From Arsukibacterium sp. MJ3 (GTDB lineage Bacteria > Pseudomonadota > Gammaproteobacteria > Enterobacterales > Alteromonadaceae): a stretch of 64,000 nt of DNA. The notes below the pieces were generated by a model. That model made no database searches and was not told where the DNA came from. It saw only the letters and a list, made by a program, of their open reading frames with translations. Both the position numbers and the translations under genes were made by a program. Position 1 is the stretch's first letter. Every line of letters starts with the position of its first letter. Location of the stretch: positions 124,001 through 188,000 of the forward strand of contig NZ_LAHP01000006.1 of NCBI RefSeq assembly GCF_000987765.1, written 5' to 3'. Below, in pieces: positions 47,637-57,321 of this stretch.

Positions 47637-48427
47637 GCAAACACGTTGCCATATTGACACGTCATCATAAGGCACACCTTATTGCCCCGGCACTTAGCCA
47701 GCTTGGCTGGCAAGTGTCTGAGCTGGATAGCTTTGATACTGATGCCCTGGGCAGTTTTTCCGGTGAGCGGCCACGTTTTATGGCACCAGATGAATGTGCT
47801 TTACGCAAAGCTGCAATCGCCGCTGAGCTGTCTGGTTTAGACATAGGTATTGGTAGCGAGGGCAGTTTCTCTGCCGGGCCTTATGGCTTGGGTACGTTTA
47901 ATCTGGAATTATTGTGCTGCGTTAATGTGGCCGCTGGTTGGGCGGTTACCGGCCGGTTTTATGGGCCGTCCATGGCGCAGCAATGGCAGCTTAGTGATGC
48001 GGCTGCCCTGGAACAAGCACTGGCAACGGTTACACCTGGCCAGCACTTATTGTTACAACAACCGGCGTATCTGGCCAAAGGCCTGAGTGTAGAACAAGCA
48101 CATACTCTGGCGTTGGAAAGGTTAGCCCAGGGTAGCGTAACGCTAGGCTATGATTTACGTGCTCATATGAGCCCTGAACGCCAGTCGCATATTCAGCAGG
48201 CAGCAGCAGATTTAGTACAGCGGCTGCAAAGCCGTTGTACTAACTGTGATACCCCGGGTTTTTGGCCAGATAAGGCACTGCCCGGTTTACCCTGCGAGGC
48301 TTGTGGTACACCAACCAGCGTTACCCGGCAACGTCAGACCAGTTGTCAGCGTTGTGGTCATACAAAATGGCAGAAGGTGGCGGCCCAGTTTGCTAATCCC
48401 CAATATTGTCCGGAGTGTAATCCTTGA
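47633..48427 (+). CDS. DUF6671 family zinc-ribbon protein in the dab operon
   Basis: This is a 264-residue soluble protein. The N-terminal part (HVAILTRHHKAHLIAPAL, EGSFSAGPYGLGTFNLELL) matches the DUF6671 family, and the C-terminus has two zinc-ribbon-like cysteine clusters (CTNC...CEAC about 205-230, and CQRC...CPEC about 240-262). Its function is unknown. The start is the ATG at 47633 that overlaps the dabA stop (ATGA); a longer frame 11 codons upstream lies inside dabA. The tight coupling to dabA suggests a role tied to the carbon pump or its zinc supply, but this is inference. Confidence 0.8.
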   Translation: MSKHVAILTRHHKAHLIAPALSQLGWQVSELDSFDTDALGSFSGERPRFMAPDECALRKAAIAAELSGLDIGIGSEGSFSAGPYGLGTFNLELLCCVNVAAGWAVTGRFYGPSMAQQWQLSDAAALEQALATVTPGQHLLLQQPAYLAKGLSVEQAHTLALERLAQGSVTLGYDLRAHMSPERQSHIQQAAADLVQRLQSRCTNCDTPGFWPDKALPGLPCEACGTPTSVTRQRQTSCQRCGHTKWQKVAAQFANPQYCPECNP

Positions 48428-49395
48428 ATACCTTGTTGCTAAACGCTAATAATGCAGCCGATGTGGATTTATGTGCCCGCTTGTTGCAGCAGGGCCAACT
48501 GGTAGCCGTACCCACTGAAACCGTGTATGGCCTGGCAGCGGATGCCAGCAACCCTGCGGCGGTAAGTGCTATTTTTTCAGCCAAAGGCCGGCCGGCTAAC
48601 CACCCGCTAATTGTGCATGTGGCTCATAAATCGGCCTTGTCGCAATGGGCCAAAAATATCGGGCCAGACGCGCATGCTTTAGTTGAAGCGTTTTGGCCCG
48701 GGCCGTTAACCTTGTTGTTAGCTAAAGCGGATCATGTTTCGTCGCTTATTACCGGCGGCTTATCGACCATTGGTTTACGCATGCCGGCGCATCCGGTGCT
48801 GCTGGCCTTGTTGCAACAACACCAGCTGGCGCTGGCTGCGCCGTCGGCTAACCCCTATAAAAAGCTTAGCCCTACGTCAGCCGCCCAGGTTATGGCCGGG
48901 TTGCAAGGTAAAATCAGTGCCGTACTGGATGGTGGTGTTTGTCAGTTTGGTCTAGAGTCAACTATTGTAGATGTAACCGGCGAGCAACCGACTATTTTGC
49001 GTGCAGGCCCTATCACTGCCAGTGATATCGCATCGGTACTGGGGCGGCCGGTGGCCCAACCGGCACAGCACAATGTTGCGGTATCGGGTAATGTCAAAGC
49101 GCATTATCAACCGAATAAGCCATTATCGTGCTTTAGCCGTGCTGAGCTACTGTTACGTTTACCGCAGCTAACCCAGAAAATTATGCTGTTGCAACTAACT
49201 GAGCTACCCCAGGTGGCATTAGCCAGCCATATTGTGATGCCCACTGATGCTGCAGGTTATGCACATCGTTTATATCAAACGTTATTTGCCGCAGATCAGC
49301 ATGACATTGCGGCCATTTGGTGCGAGTTACCACCAAAGAGCGACCAATGGCTTGCTGTGCACGATCGATTGCAACGTGCCAGCTTTGCCGGTTGA
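48424..49395 (+). CDS. L-threonylcarbamoyladenylate synthase, Sua5 type
   Basis: This enzyme uses threonine, bicarbonate and ATP to make the precursor of the t6A modification of tRNA. The 323-residue length shows a full Sua5: the YrdC-like domain (1 to about 200: VPTETVYGLAADA, FSAKGRPANHPLIVHV, LAAPSANPYKKLSPTSA, ESTIVDVT) plus the C-terminal Sua5 domain (about 230-320). It starts with TTG at 48424, overlapping the previous stop (TTGA). Enteric bacteria usually use the short TsaC form. Its substrate includes bicarbonate, the product of the DAB pump encoded just upstream, which may explain the linkage. Confidence 0.9.
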   Translation: MNTLLLNANNAADVDLCARLLQQGQLVAVPTETVYGLAADASNPAAVSAIFSAKGRPANHPLIVHVAHKSALSQWAKNIGPDAHALVEAFWPGPLTLLLAKADHVSSLITGGLSTIGLRMPAHPVLLALLQQHQLALAAPSANPYKKLSPTSAAQVMAGLQGKISAVLDGGVCQFGLESTIVDVTGEQPTILRAGPITASDIASVLGRPVAQPAQHNVAVSGNVKAHYQPNKPLSCFSRAELLLRLPQLTQKIMLLQLTELPQVALASHIVMPTDAAGYAHRLYQTLFAADQHDIAAIWCELPPKSDQWLAVHDRLQRASFAG

Positions 49396-49408
49396 GCGTT
49401 TAGTTCTG

Positions 49409-50218
49409 TCAATAAAACGCGGTTTTTTGCGGCTGTGTTATATCGAACAGATCATATTTTTTCATCTGAGGCACAGCCTGTTGTATTTGGCTTTCAATCG
49501 CGTCCAGCGCTTGTAAATTGCTGCACATGACATTGCCACGTTGCTCCAATGCCGCTGATTTTAGCTCCATCCGTGCGGCTAAGTTATCGCCAAAGCGCTC
49601 CATTTTTGTACCAAAGGCCTCCATACGCTGCTCAAAACTGCCTTCGCCGCTAATCATGGCTTTACCGATGATCAGCATAACGCTACCCATTGAGCTGGCT
49701 ACGGCTTCTTCGATAGCTTGTGAAAATTCTTTACCAAAAGCCTCATCCATACTGTCGAAACGGCTGCCGTAAACCTTAATATGATCACCACTGCGCACCA
49801 CAACCTGTTCGGTGCTGGTTTTAATCTTGTCCAAGGCCTTTTGTAGCGCAGGATGGCTTTCCAGCGGCTCGCCGGTCAGTTCAGTTAAAACGCTATTAAC
49901 TGCATCAGCAGCTAACAGCAAAGCGTCCTCAACCAGTGCAACCGTTTCCAGCGTTTGGGTGCGAATACCAGCCTGATAATTACGCAATAACAGCCGGGTA
50001 TCACGGTCAGTCGCTACCGCTTTACCCGCCAGCCATAATTTACCGTCGCTGTTAATGCGCCACAGTTCTGTGCCGTTGTCTGTTATGGCTACATGTTGGC
50101 TGGTAATGGCTAAATCTTTCTCGAAATTGATGTTGCAGCTGTTGTTAACGTTGTGGGCCTGCACGGCTGAACTTAACAACGTTAAAGCAAAGCCGGTTGT
50201 AATCAGTGACGTTTTCAT
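49409..50218 (-). CDS. DUF2884 (YggN-like) exported protein
   Basis: This is an exported protein of about 269 residues with a signal peptide (1-21, ending AVQAH). It matches the DUF2884/YggN family: CNINFEKDLAI, ELWRINSDGKLWLAGK and a helical part with DSMDEAFGKEFSQAIEEAV. Two cysteines remain after processing (SCNIN, MCSN) and could form a disulfide. The start at 50218 follows AAGGA at seven bases. Its function is unknown. It converges with the Sua5 gene, with 13 bases between the stops. Confidence 0.85.
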   Translation of the reverse strand: MKTSLITTGFALTLLSSAVQAHNVNNSCNINFEKDLAITSQHVAITDNGTELWRINSDGKLWLAGKAVATDRDTRLLLRNYQAGIRTQTLETVALVEDALLLAADAVNSVLTELTGEPLESHPALQKALDKIKTSTEQVVVRSGDHIKVYGSRFDSMDEAFGKEFSQAIEEAVASSMGSVMLIIGKAMISGEGSFEQRMEAFGTKMERFGDNLAARMELKSAALEQRGNVMCSNLQALDAIESQIQQAVPQMKKYDLFDITQPQKTAFY

Positions 50219-50407
50219 AATGTTGTCCTTATCTGGCATGTTGCCGGTGTTAATTACTATTTAATGATTGCTGATAACGCAAGCTTAATGCCAAAGTTTA
50301 AGTCATTGTAAATAGTCGAATATTTTTCGTGCGGGCGCAATTTAACGTCTAAAGAATAATCATAAACACTATTTTTTGGTGAAAATCACTCACTGCTATA
50401 GGTGTAT

Positions 50408-50430
50408 TAGCCGGTGTGGCTAGCTTTTTT
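50408..50430 (+). terminator. Possible small terminator or attenuator upstream of cysJ
   Basis: A 5-bp stem (TAGCC/GGCTA, loop GGTGT) is followed by AGC and six T. It lies about 95 bases before cysJ in a 307-base gap whose other sequence shows nothing. With such a short stem it may be chance. Confidence 0.25.
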
Positions 50431-50525
50431 AATTACTATTTGGAATAACGCAGACAGATCCATTCTTTTACGGGTATACGTTTGGATGGCTAAAATACCG
50501 ATATAACGTTTATTCAGGTGTTTTT

Positions 50526-52343
50526 ATGCTTTTATCATCATTAGTGGCACAGGCCAGCCCCTTGTCAGAACAGCAGGTACAACAGCTGCAGGGGCTGGTT
50601 AGTCAGCTTAACCCCGTTCAGCAGGCCTGGGTTAGTGGCTATCTGGCAGCCAGTGCGCAGTTGGCAGGCAACGAGGTTGCTGCACCGGCAGCAGCTGCAG
50701 CAACCAGTGCCAGCCTGACCATACTGTATGGCTCGCAAACCGGTAATGCCCGACATGAAGCAGAGGCACTTGCTGCACTGGCTGGGGCGAAGAATATTGC
50801 CGCTAAAGTGCTTGATTTAGCTGACTATAAAAGCAGCCAGCTAAAAAATGAGCAGTATCTGGTTATTGTTACCTCTACCTATGGTGAAGGTGAGCCACCG
50901 GAAAATGCCGTCAGTTTTTATAACTTTTTGTTTAGCAAAAAAGCCCCAAATCTGCCGCAACTTAAATTTGCGGTACTGGGGCTGGGTGATACCAGTTATG
51001 AGTTTTTCTGTAAAACAGCAGCTGATTTTGATCAGCGGCTGGCCGAACTGGGCGCGCAGCGCTTGCAAGCCCGTGCTGATTTAGATGTCGATTACGATAG
51101 CGCCGCGTCCAGCTGGAACCATGCCTTAATTAACGTGCTGCAGCCGGAATTTACCAGCACGCCATCAGCCCAAGTGATTAATTGGCCGGGGCAGACTGCG
51201 CCAGCTGCAGCTGGCCAATACAGCAAGCAGCAGCCCTTTGCTGCCGAGTGGTATACCAACCAGAAAATTACCGGCCGTGATTCCGCTAAAGACGTGCGGC
51301 ATATTGAAATTTCACTGGCGGGCTCTGGCCTGACCTATCAGCCCGGTGATGCGTTAGGCTTATATTTTAATAACGCCCCGGCATTAGTGACTGAATTAGT
51401 TAGCCTGACCGGGTTGCAGGGCGCCGCTGTAGTCAACGTTGCCAAGCAAAGTATTAGCTTGCGCGAGGCATTAACCGAACAGCTGGAATTAACCCAGTCT
51501 TACCCGGCGTTTGTGGAAAAATACGCGGCGGCTACCGGTAATGCCGTGTTGCAGCGTCTGGCGCAGGATAAAATGGCCTTAAGAGCTTATCTGGTCGACC
51601 GACAAATTATTGATATCGTGCGCGAACATCCGGTAACGAACGACAGTGCTGCGCTAAGTGCCCAGCAGTTAGTCGACGCCCTGCGTAAACAGCAACCGCG
51701 CTTGTACTCTATAGCCTCGTCGCAGGCCGAAATAGAAGACGAAGTGCATTTAACGGTTGCCGTGGTGCGTTACGATGCCTTTGGTCAGCCGCACTTGGGT
51801 GGCGCGTCTGGCTATTTAGCCGAGCGTTTGGCTGAGGGCGATAACGTTCGGGTATTTATTGAGAAAAATAACCACTTCCGATTACCTGTCGATGATAACA
51901 CGCCGGTTATTATGATTGGTCCCGGCACGGGTATTGCGCCATTTCGGGCATTCCTGCAAGAACGCGATGCCCGCGGTGCTACAGGCAAAAACTGGTTATT
52001 TTTTGGTAACCCGCATTTTACCCAAGACTTTTTATATCAGACAGAACTTCAGGGTTATTTAAAGCAAGGCCTGTTAACTAAATTGGATGTGGCCTTTAGC
52101 CGTGATACGGCAGAAAAAGTGTATGTACAGCACAAGCTGCGCCAGCACGCCAGCGAACTTTACCAGTGGCTGGCGCAAGGGGCTCATCTGTATATTTGTG
52201 GCGATGCCAATCGCATGGCTAAAGATGTGCAGCAGGCCTTGTTAGACATTGTGCAGCAACATGGCAACAAAAGTGCCGAGCAGGCCCAACAATATTTAGA
52301 TGAATTACGGCTAGCTAAACGTTACCAGAAGGATGTGTACTAA
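50526..52343 (+). CDS. cysJ: Sulfite reductase flavoprotein, alpha subunit
   Basis: CysJ passes electrons from NADPH through FAD and FMN to CysI in assimilatory sulfate reduction. The 605-residue protein (E. coli 599) has a flavodoxin-like FMN domain (about 65-205: [37 protein letters not shown]), an FAD domain ([19 protein letters not shown]) and an NADPH-binding domain ([29 protein letters not shown]) ending in the usual KRYQKDVY. It overlaps cysI by one base (TAATG). Confidence 0.96.
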   Translation: MLLSSLVAQASPLSEQQVQQLQGLVSQLNPVQQAWVSGYLAASAQLAGNEVAAPAAAAATSASLTILYGSQTGNARHEAEALAALAGAKNIAAKVLDLADYKSSQLKNEQYLVIVTSTYGEGEPPENAVSFYNFLFSKKAPNLPQLKFAVLGLGDTSYEFFCKTAADFDQRLAELGAQRLQARADLDVDYDSAASSWNHALINVLQPEFTSTPSAQVINWPGQTAPAAAGQYSKQQPFAAEWYTNQKITGRDSAKDVRHIEISLAGSGLTYQPGDALGLYFNNAPALVTELVSLTGLQGAAVVNVAKQSISLREALTEQLELTQSYPAFVEKYAAATGNAVLQRLAQDKMALRAYLVDRQIIDIVREHPVTNDSAALSAQQLVDALRKQQPRLYSIASSQAEIEDEVHLTVAVVRYDAFGQPHLGGASGYLAERLAEGDNVRVFIEKNNHFRLPVDDNTPVIMIGPGTGIAPFRAFLQERDARGATGKNWLFFGNPHFTQDFLYQTELQGYLKQGLLTKLDVAFSRDTAEKVYVQHKLRQHASELYQWLAQGAHLYICGDANRMAKDVQQALLDIVQQHGNKSAEQAQQYLDELRLAKRYQKDVY

Positions 52344-54061
52344 TGAGCCAATATCCAATTAAACCTGAGCTGCAAGTGAGTGGCAAACTGTCTGACAATG
52401 AGCGTTTAAAAGCCGAAAGCCAGCATCTGCGCGGCAGCATTAAGCAAGATTTAAGTGATGAGATCACCGGCGGTTTTAACGGCGATAATTTTATGCTGGT
52501 GCGCTTTCATGGCATGTATCAGCAAGACGACCGCGATATTCGGGCTGAGCGTGCGGCACAAAAACTGGAGCCACTGCATAATGTTATGCTGCGGGCGCGG
52601 ATGCCAGGTGGCATTATTAGCCCACAGCAGTGGCTGGCTATAGATAAATTTGCCGCCGACAAAACCCTGTATGGCAGTATTCGTTTAACCACCCGTCAAA
52701 CCTTTCAGTTTCATGGTGTGCTAAAACCCGATATTAAACCCATGCACCAGTTTTTAAACAGCATTGGTATCGACTCTATTGCTACTGCGGGAGATGTTAA
52801 CCGCAATGTGCTGTGTACCTCAAATCCGGTAGAGTCAGAACTGCATCAGCAGGCTTACCAGTGGGCAGTGCAAATAAGCGAACACTTACTGCCAAAAACC
52901 CGTGCCTATGCTGAGTTGTGGCTAGACGAAGAAAAAATCGAAACCACTGAAACCGAACCCGTACTGGGTGAACACTACTTACCGCGTAAGTTTAAAACCA
53001 CCGTGGTGATCCCGCCGCAAAACGATATTGATGTGCATGCCAATGACCTGAATTTTGTTGCCATTGCCGAGCAAGGCAAACTGATAGGCTTTAACGTACT
53101 GGTTGGCGGTGGCTTGGCGATGACGTTTGGCGATAATTCTACTTATCCGCGAAAAGCTGAAATACTCGGTTTTATCAGCCTGGAGCATACCTTAAAAGTG
53201 GCAGAACACGTGGTAAGCGTGCAGCGTGATTATGGCGATAGAGTAAACCGCAAAAATGCCAAAACCAAATACACCATCGACCGCATTGGCCTTGATACCT
53301 TTAAAGCGGAGGTTGAGCAGCGGGTGGGTATACCCTTTGCGCCAGCGAAACCGTTCGAGTTTACCAGTCGTGGCGATCGCTTTGGCTGGGTAAGTGGTAT
53401 TGATGGTAAGCAGCATTTAACCTTGTTTATTGAAAATGGCCGGGTGCTCGACTTCCCGAATAAACCGCTGAAAACTGGCCTGGCGGCAATTGCCAAAGTG
53501 CACCAGGGTGATTTTCGGATGACCGCAAATCAAAACCTGATTATCGCCGGCGTGCCGGGCGAACAAAAAGCCTTAATAGAGCAGTTAGCCCGCGACCATG
53601 GTTTAATTGACGATAGCCACAGCGAGCAGCGGAAAAACTCGATGGCCTGTGTGTCGTTTCCCACCTGTCCGCTGGCAATGGCCGAAGCAGAGCGTTACCT
53701 GCCTGAACTGGTAACCAAAGTAGAGGCATTGCTTGGCAAGCACCAGTTACACGACGACCACATTGTACTGCGGGTAACCGGTTGCCCCAATGGCTGTGGC
53801 CGGGCTATGTTAGCTGAGGTGGGCTTAATCGGCCGGGCGCCGGGTAAATACAATGTGTATTTGGGCGGTAATAAAGTAGGTACCCGTATTCCAAAATTGT
53901 ACTTAGATAACGTTGGCGAGGCTAAAATCCTCAGCGAGCTGGATAACTTAATTGGCCGCTGGGCTGTTGAGCGTTATAGCGGTGAATGTTTTGGTGATTT
54001 TGTTATTCGAATTGGGACAGTGCCAGAAGTAAAAGTCTCTAAAACTGACTTTCACGCCTGA
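52343..54061 (+). CDS. cysI: Sulfite reductase hemoprotein, beta subunit
   Basis: CysI reduces sulfite to sulfide at a siroheme joined to a 4Fe-4S cluster. The 572-residue protein (E. coli 570) has [12 protein letters not shown] near residue 113, the sulfite-binding Arg/Lys pattern, and the four cluster cysteines in [13 protein letters not shown] and [11 protein letters not shown]. The siroheme would come from CysG, whose gene begins at the end of this window. It is part of the cysJIH operon. Confidence 0.97.
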   Translation: MSQYPIKPELQVSGKLSDNERLKAESQHLRGSIKQDLSDEITGGFNGDNFMLVRFHGMYQQDDRDIRAERAAQKLEPLHNVMLRARMPGGIISPQQWLAIDKFAADKTLYGSIRLTTRQTFQFHGVLKPDIKPMHQFLNSIGIDSIATAGDVNRNVLCTSNPVESELHQQAYQWAVQISEHLLPKTRAYAELWLDEEKIETTETEPVLGEHYLPRKFKTTVVIPPQNDIDVHANDLNFVAIAEQGKLIGFNVLVGGGLAMTFGDNSTYPRKAEILGFISLEHTLKVAEHVVSVQRDYGDRVNRKNAKTKYTIDRIGLDTFKAEVEQRVGIPFAPAKPFEFTSRGDRFGWVSGIDGKQHLTLFIENGRVLDFPNKPLKTGLAAIAKVHQGDFRMTANQNLIIAGVPGEQKALIEQLARDHGLIDDSHSEQRKNSMACVSFPTCPLAMAEAERYLPELVTKVEALLGKHQLHDDHIVLRVTGCPNGCGRAMLAEVGLIGRAPGKYNVYLGGNKVGTRIPKLYLDNVGEAKILSELDNLIGRWAVERYSGECFGDFVIRIGTVPEVKVSKTDFHA

Positions 54062-54068
54062 GCAGTTT

Positions 54069-54887
54069 ATGCCAAAGACGAACATCGTTGACCCAACCAG
54101 CAAACCAACTGACATAACAACAGCAGGTTTTAGCATGAGCGATAGCGCGACGACAGATTACCAGCAACTATTGCAGCAGGACACGGCGACGCAGCAAGTC
54201 TGGCTGGCTGAGATAAACCAGCTACTTGCTCCGCTAAGTGCCAGCGAGCGAGTGCGCTGGGCGCTGGGCAATTTACCCGGGCAACCAATGTTAAGTTCCA
54301 GCTTTGGTATTCAAGCCGCGGTTATGTTGCATTTACTGACGGTACAGCAGCCAGATATTCCGGTGGTACTGACCGACACCGGCTATTTATTCCCACAAAC
54401 CTATCAGTTTATTGATCAGTTAACCGGGCAGCTTGGCCTAAACTTGCAGGTTTACCGTGCAGCATTATCGGCTAACTGGCAGCTGGCACGTTTCGGTGAG
54501 CTATGGCAAACCGCCGAAGGGACCAAACAGTACAATCAACTTAATAAAGTAGAGCCAATGCAACGGGCATTGCGTGAGTTAAACGTTAGCAGCTGGTTTA
54601 CCGGTTTACGGCGAAGCCAGAGTAGCAGCCGGGCCGATAAGGCTATTGTCGAAATTAGCCGTGGCGTGGTAAAAATTCAGCCGATTATCGATTGGAGCAA
54701 CAAAGACGTGTTTTATTATTTAAAACAACACAACCTGCCGTATCATCCATTATGGCAACAAGGTTATTTGTCGGTTGGCGACACCCACTCTACCGTTAAA
54801 TTTGAACCGGGTATGAGCGAAGAAGACACCCGCTTTAACGGTTTTGGCCGTGAGTGCGGCTTGCACATGGATGGCGATGGCATTTAA
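54069..54887 (+). CDS. cysH: Phosphoadenosine phosphosulfate reductase
   Basis: CysH reduces PAPS to sulfite with thioredoxin. The core has the PP-loop motif [42 protein letters not shown] and the C-terminal active-site motif RECGLH. The absence of extra cysteine pairs shows that it is the PAPS type without an iron-sulfur cluster. The ATG at 54069 gives 272 residues. An in-frame ATG at 54135 preceded by CAGG would give 250, closer to E. coli CysH (244), so the first 22 residues may not be translated. It starts seven bases after cysI. Confidence 0.95.
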   Translation: MPKTNIVDPTSKPTDITTAGFSMSDSATTDYQQLLQQDTATQQVWLAEINQLLAPLSASERVRWALGNLPGQPMLSSSFGIQAAVMLHLLTVQQPDIPVVLTDTGYLFPQTYQFIDQLTGQLGLNLQVYRAALSANWQLARFGELWQTAEGTKQYNQLNKVEPMQRALRELNVSSWFTGLRRSQSSSRADKAIVEISRGVVKIQPIIDWSNKDVFYYLKQHNLPYHPLWQQGYLSVGDTHSTVKFEPGMSEEDTRFNGFGRECGLHMDGDGI

Positions 54888-55060
54888 ATGCCAAGTAGCT
54901 ACTAGTGTATTAAAACCGGCTGCTTGTTGTATAACGTTTTGTTGTCACAGCTTGTAGTTACAAAAGCCTGCTAACCGGTCATAATAACGCCAGCAGGCCC
55001 AGCCACGTACTTTGCTGGTGCCTTTATTACTTTGTTTTGGCTAACAGGAAAGTGGTTTTT

Positions 55061-56311
55061 ATGCTGGATTACGATATTAGCACTGTGCAACATTGGTTGG
55101 GGCAGCATCCCGAAGCCACCTTGTGGTTTAGCATCGGACTGTTATTGCTGGTTTCCTGGCTCAGCAATTATATTGTAAAAAAAGTGCTTATTCGCGGCAT
55201 TTTCCGTGCTCTGCGGGCCAGCTCGATTGGTCAGCATCAGGTTATTCAGCATTCGGCTTTTATCGCCCGTTTGGCCAATATTGTGCCGGCGCTGGTTATC
55301 GCCAGAGGCATCACACTGATAGATGGGGTGTCAGAAACAGTTGTTACCGTTGTGGTTAACGTCTGTAATGCGTTTATAGTGCTAACGGTTGCTTTGGCGG
55401 TTGCCAATATCCTGACCTTAATCAACACTATTTATGAACAAAACCCGGACGCTAAAACCAAACCGATTAAAGGCTATGTTCAGGTTCTAAGAATTCTGGT
55501 GTATACCGTTGCTGTTATTTTAATGATTGCGGCACTGGTAGACCGTTCGCCGCTTATTTTGCTATCTGGCCTTGGCGCCATGGCTGCGGTGTTAATGTTG
55601 ATTTTCCAGGACACTATTTTGTCACTGGTGGCCAGTGTGCAAATTTCATCGAACGACGTGATCCGGGTGGGTGATTGGGTAGAAATGCCGCAACTCAATG
55701 CCGATGGCAACGTCATTGATATTGCCCTGCACACGGTAAAGGTGCAGAACTGGGATAAAACCATTACCACCATTCCCACCCGTCGTTTTATGACCGACGC
55801 CTTTAAAAACTGGCGTGGTATGCAACAATCGGGCGGCCGGCGCATTAAGCGCCCTCTGTTGCTGGATCAGCAAAGTATTCATTTTTTAGAGGCTGACGAG
55901 CGCAAGCGTTTAAGCCGCTTTAGCCTGTTGCAAGATTATCTGGCTGAAAAACAACAAGAGATTGATGGCTGGAACAACGAGTTAGCCGAGCAAGGAAAAG
56001 AGCCGGTTAATACCCGCCGCATCACTAATATTGGTACTTTTCGGGCTTATGTACAGCGTTATTTGGTGAGCCACCCTGGGGTAAACCAACAGATGACGCT
56101 AATGGCGCGGCAGTTAGAGCCCACTGCTGACGGTCTGCCGCTAGAGATATATTGCTTTACCAACACCACGGTTTGGTTAACTTACGAAGGCATTCAGTCA
56201 GATATTTTTGATCATTTACTGTCTATTTTGCCGGAGTTTGGTTTGCGGGTGTATCAACGTCCGAGTGGCATGGATATTCGGGCTATTCAGTTAACCCCGG
56301 CTGACACTTAA
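55061..56311 (+). CDS. ybdG: YbdG/MscM-type mechanosensitive channel
   Basis: This is a 416-residue MscS-superfamily channel of the YbdG type. About five membrane segments precede the pore region (PLILLSGLGAMAAVLMLIFQDTILSLVASVQ). The cytoplasmic domain contains RVGDWVEMP, ALHTVKVQNWDKTITTIPTRRF, FKNWRGMQQSGGRRIKRP and TNIGTFRAYVQRYL, which closely match E. coli YbdG, a channel of miniature conductance. The start at 55061 follows GGAAAG; a TTG eight codons upstream would overlap the ribosome binding site. It appears monocistronic. Confidence 0.92.
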   Translation: MLDYDISTVQHWLGQHPEATLWFSIGLLLLVSWLSNYIVKKVLIRGIFRALRASSIGQHQVIQHSAFIARLANIVPALVIARGITLIDGVSETVVTVVVNVCNAFIVLTVALAVANILTLINTIYEQNPDAKTKPIKGYVQVLRILVYTVAVILMIAALVDRSPLILLSGLGAMAAVLMLIFQDTILSLVASVQISSNDVIRVGDWVEMPQLNADGNVIDIALHTVKVQNWDKTITTIPTRRFMTDAFKNWRGMQQSGGRRIKRPLLLDQQSIHFLEADERKRLSRFSLLQDYLAEKQQEIDGWNNELAEQGKEPVNTRRITNIGTFRAYVQRYLVSHPGVNQQMTLMARQLEPTADGLPLEIYCFTNTTVWLTYEGIQSDIFDHLLSILPEFGLRVYQRPSGMDIRAIQLTPADT

Positions 56312-56416
56312 CCGCTCTTGAGGAATCGGCGGCGCGTCCTCATTTAAACTGCTGCTGTTTGACGTATTGAGTAATGCTAAACATAATTTTTCAATATATT
56401 TTATATGTTTAATTAA

Positions 56417-56453
56417 TTAAAACGATTAGGGTAATTAATTTAATTCGTTTTAA
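56417..56453. promoter_or_regulatory. Inverted repeat upstream of ahpC
   Basis: The arms TTAAAACGA and TCGTTTTAA (9 bp each, perfect) are 19 bases apart, about 75-110 bases before the ahpC start. The sequence does not match the OxyR consensus (ATAG-N7-CTAT repeats). It could bind another peroxide-responsive regulator, or be incidental in this AT-rich stretch. Confidence 0.3.
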
Positions 56454-56525
56454 ATAGGTAATTTGGTTGGTTATTATGGCCGCCATTGAGAACATTTAAC
56501 CTTACTAACCTAAAGGAGCAAGACT

Positions 56526-57092
56526 ATGTCTTCTATTATCAACACTAAAATTAAACCATTTAAAGCCACTGCCTTTCATCAGGGCAAATTTGTACCGGTA
56601 ACTGAGCAGGATATTCTGGGCAAGTGGGCGGTTGTTTGTTTTTACCCGGCTGACTTCACATTCGTATGTCCTACTGAATTAGGCGACTTGGCCGACTTCT
56701 ATGCAAAATTCCAGGAAATGGGTGTTGAAGTATATTCAGTGTCAACTGATACACACTTTACCCACAAAGCATGGCACGATGCGTCTGAGACCATCAAAAA
56801 AATCACTTACCCGATGATTGGCGACCCAACCGGTGCCATCACTCGTAACTTTGGCGTAATGATTGAAGAAGACGGCTTAGCACTGCGCGGTACTTTCGTG
56901 ATTAACCCAGAAGGCGAAATTAAAATAGCTGAAATCCATGACTTAGGTATTGGCCGTTCTGCTGCTGAATTGTTCCGTAAAGTACAGGCTGCTCAGTACG
57001 TGGCAAACCACGATGGTGAAGTATGCCCGGCTAAGTGGACACCAGGTGAAGCAACCTTGTCACCGTCACTGGACCTGGTTGGTAAAATCTAA
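56526..57092 (+). CDS. ahpC: Alkyl hydroperoxide reductase peroxiredoxin subunit
   Basis: AhpC reduces peroxides and peroxynitrite in the cytoplasm. The 188-residue typical 2-Cys peroxiredoxin has the peroxidatic Cys48 in [10 protein letters not shown] and the resolving cysteine in GEVCPAKW (about 167), and ends SLDLVGKI as in enterobacterial AhpC. A strong AAAGGAG ribosome binding site precedes the ATG. ahpF follows after 229 bases that contain a strong hairpin, so the two may be expressed at different levels. Confidence 0.97.
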   Translation: MSSIINTKIKPFKATAFHQGKFVPVTEQDILGKWAVVCFYPADFTFVCPTELGDLADFYAKFQEMGVEVYSVSTDTHFTHKAWHDASETIKKITYPMIGDPTGAITRNFGVMIEEDGLALRGTFVINPEGEIKIAEIHDLGIGRSAAELFRKVQAAQYVANHDGEVCPAKWTPGEATLSPSLDLVGKI

Positions 57093-57194
57093 CTTGGACC
57101 TTGCTCAGCAGTTTGCTGCAGCAGAAGCTGAGTACAGCCCTTCTTAAGAAGCTGTTACTCAGCTTCTCTGTACCAAACCTGACAGTTTGGTTCC

Positions 57195-57214
57195 CGGGCA
57201 GGGTTTCCTGCCCG
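57195..57214 (+). other. Strong hairpin between ahpC and ahpF
   Basis: A perfect 8-bp, GC-rich stem (CGGGCAGG with CCTGCCCG, loop GTTT) stands between the two genes without a T-run. It may protect the ahpC message end or partly reduce read-through into ahpF. A second hairpin (AGAAGCTG/CAGCTTCT) lies at 57147-57167. Confidence 0.45.
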
Positions 57215-57321
57215 AACTATCCAAAATAGTACGCTCACGGTCTGTTTAACCAGGCTGAGGCTCTGTGACGCTAATTTTTTATCGTCTTAATCTTTATCCT
57301 GTTAATTTTACCGGAGTTTTT

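Noticed and set aside
57093-57147. A protein-like tail ([18 protein letters not shown]) readable in another frame just past ahpC
   Set aside because: AhpC has its full family length and normal end before it, and the tail has no start of its own. At most it is a fragment.
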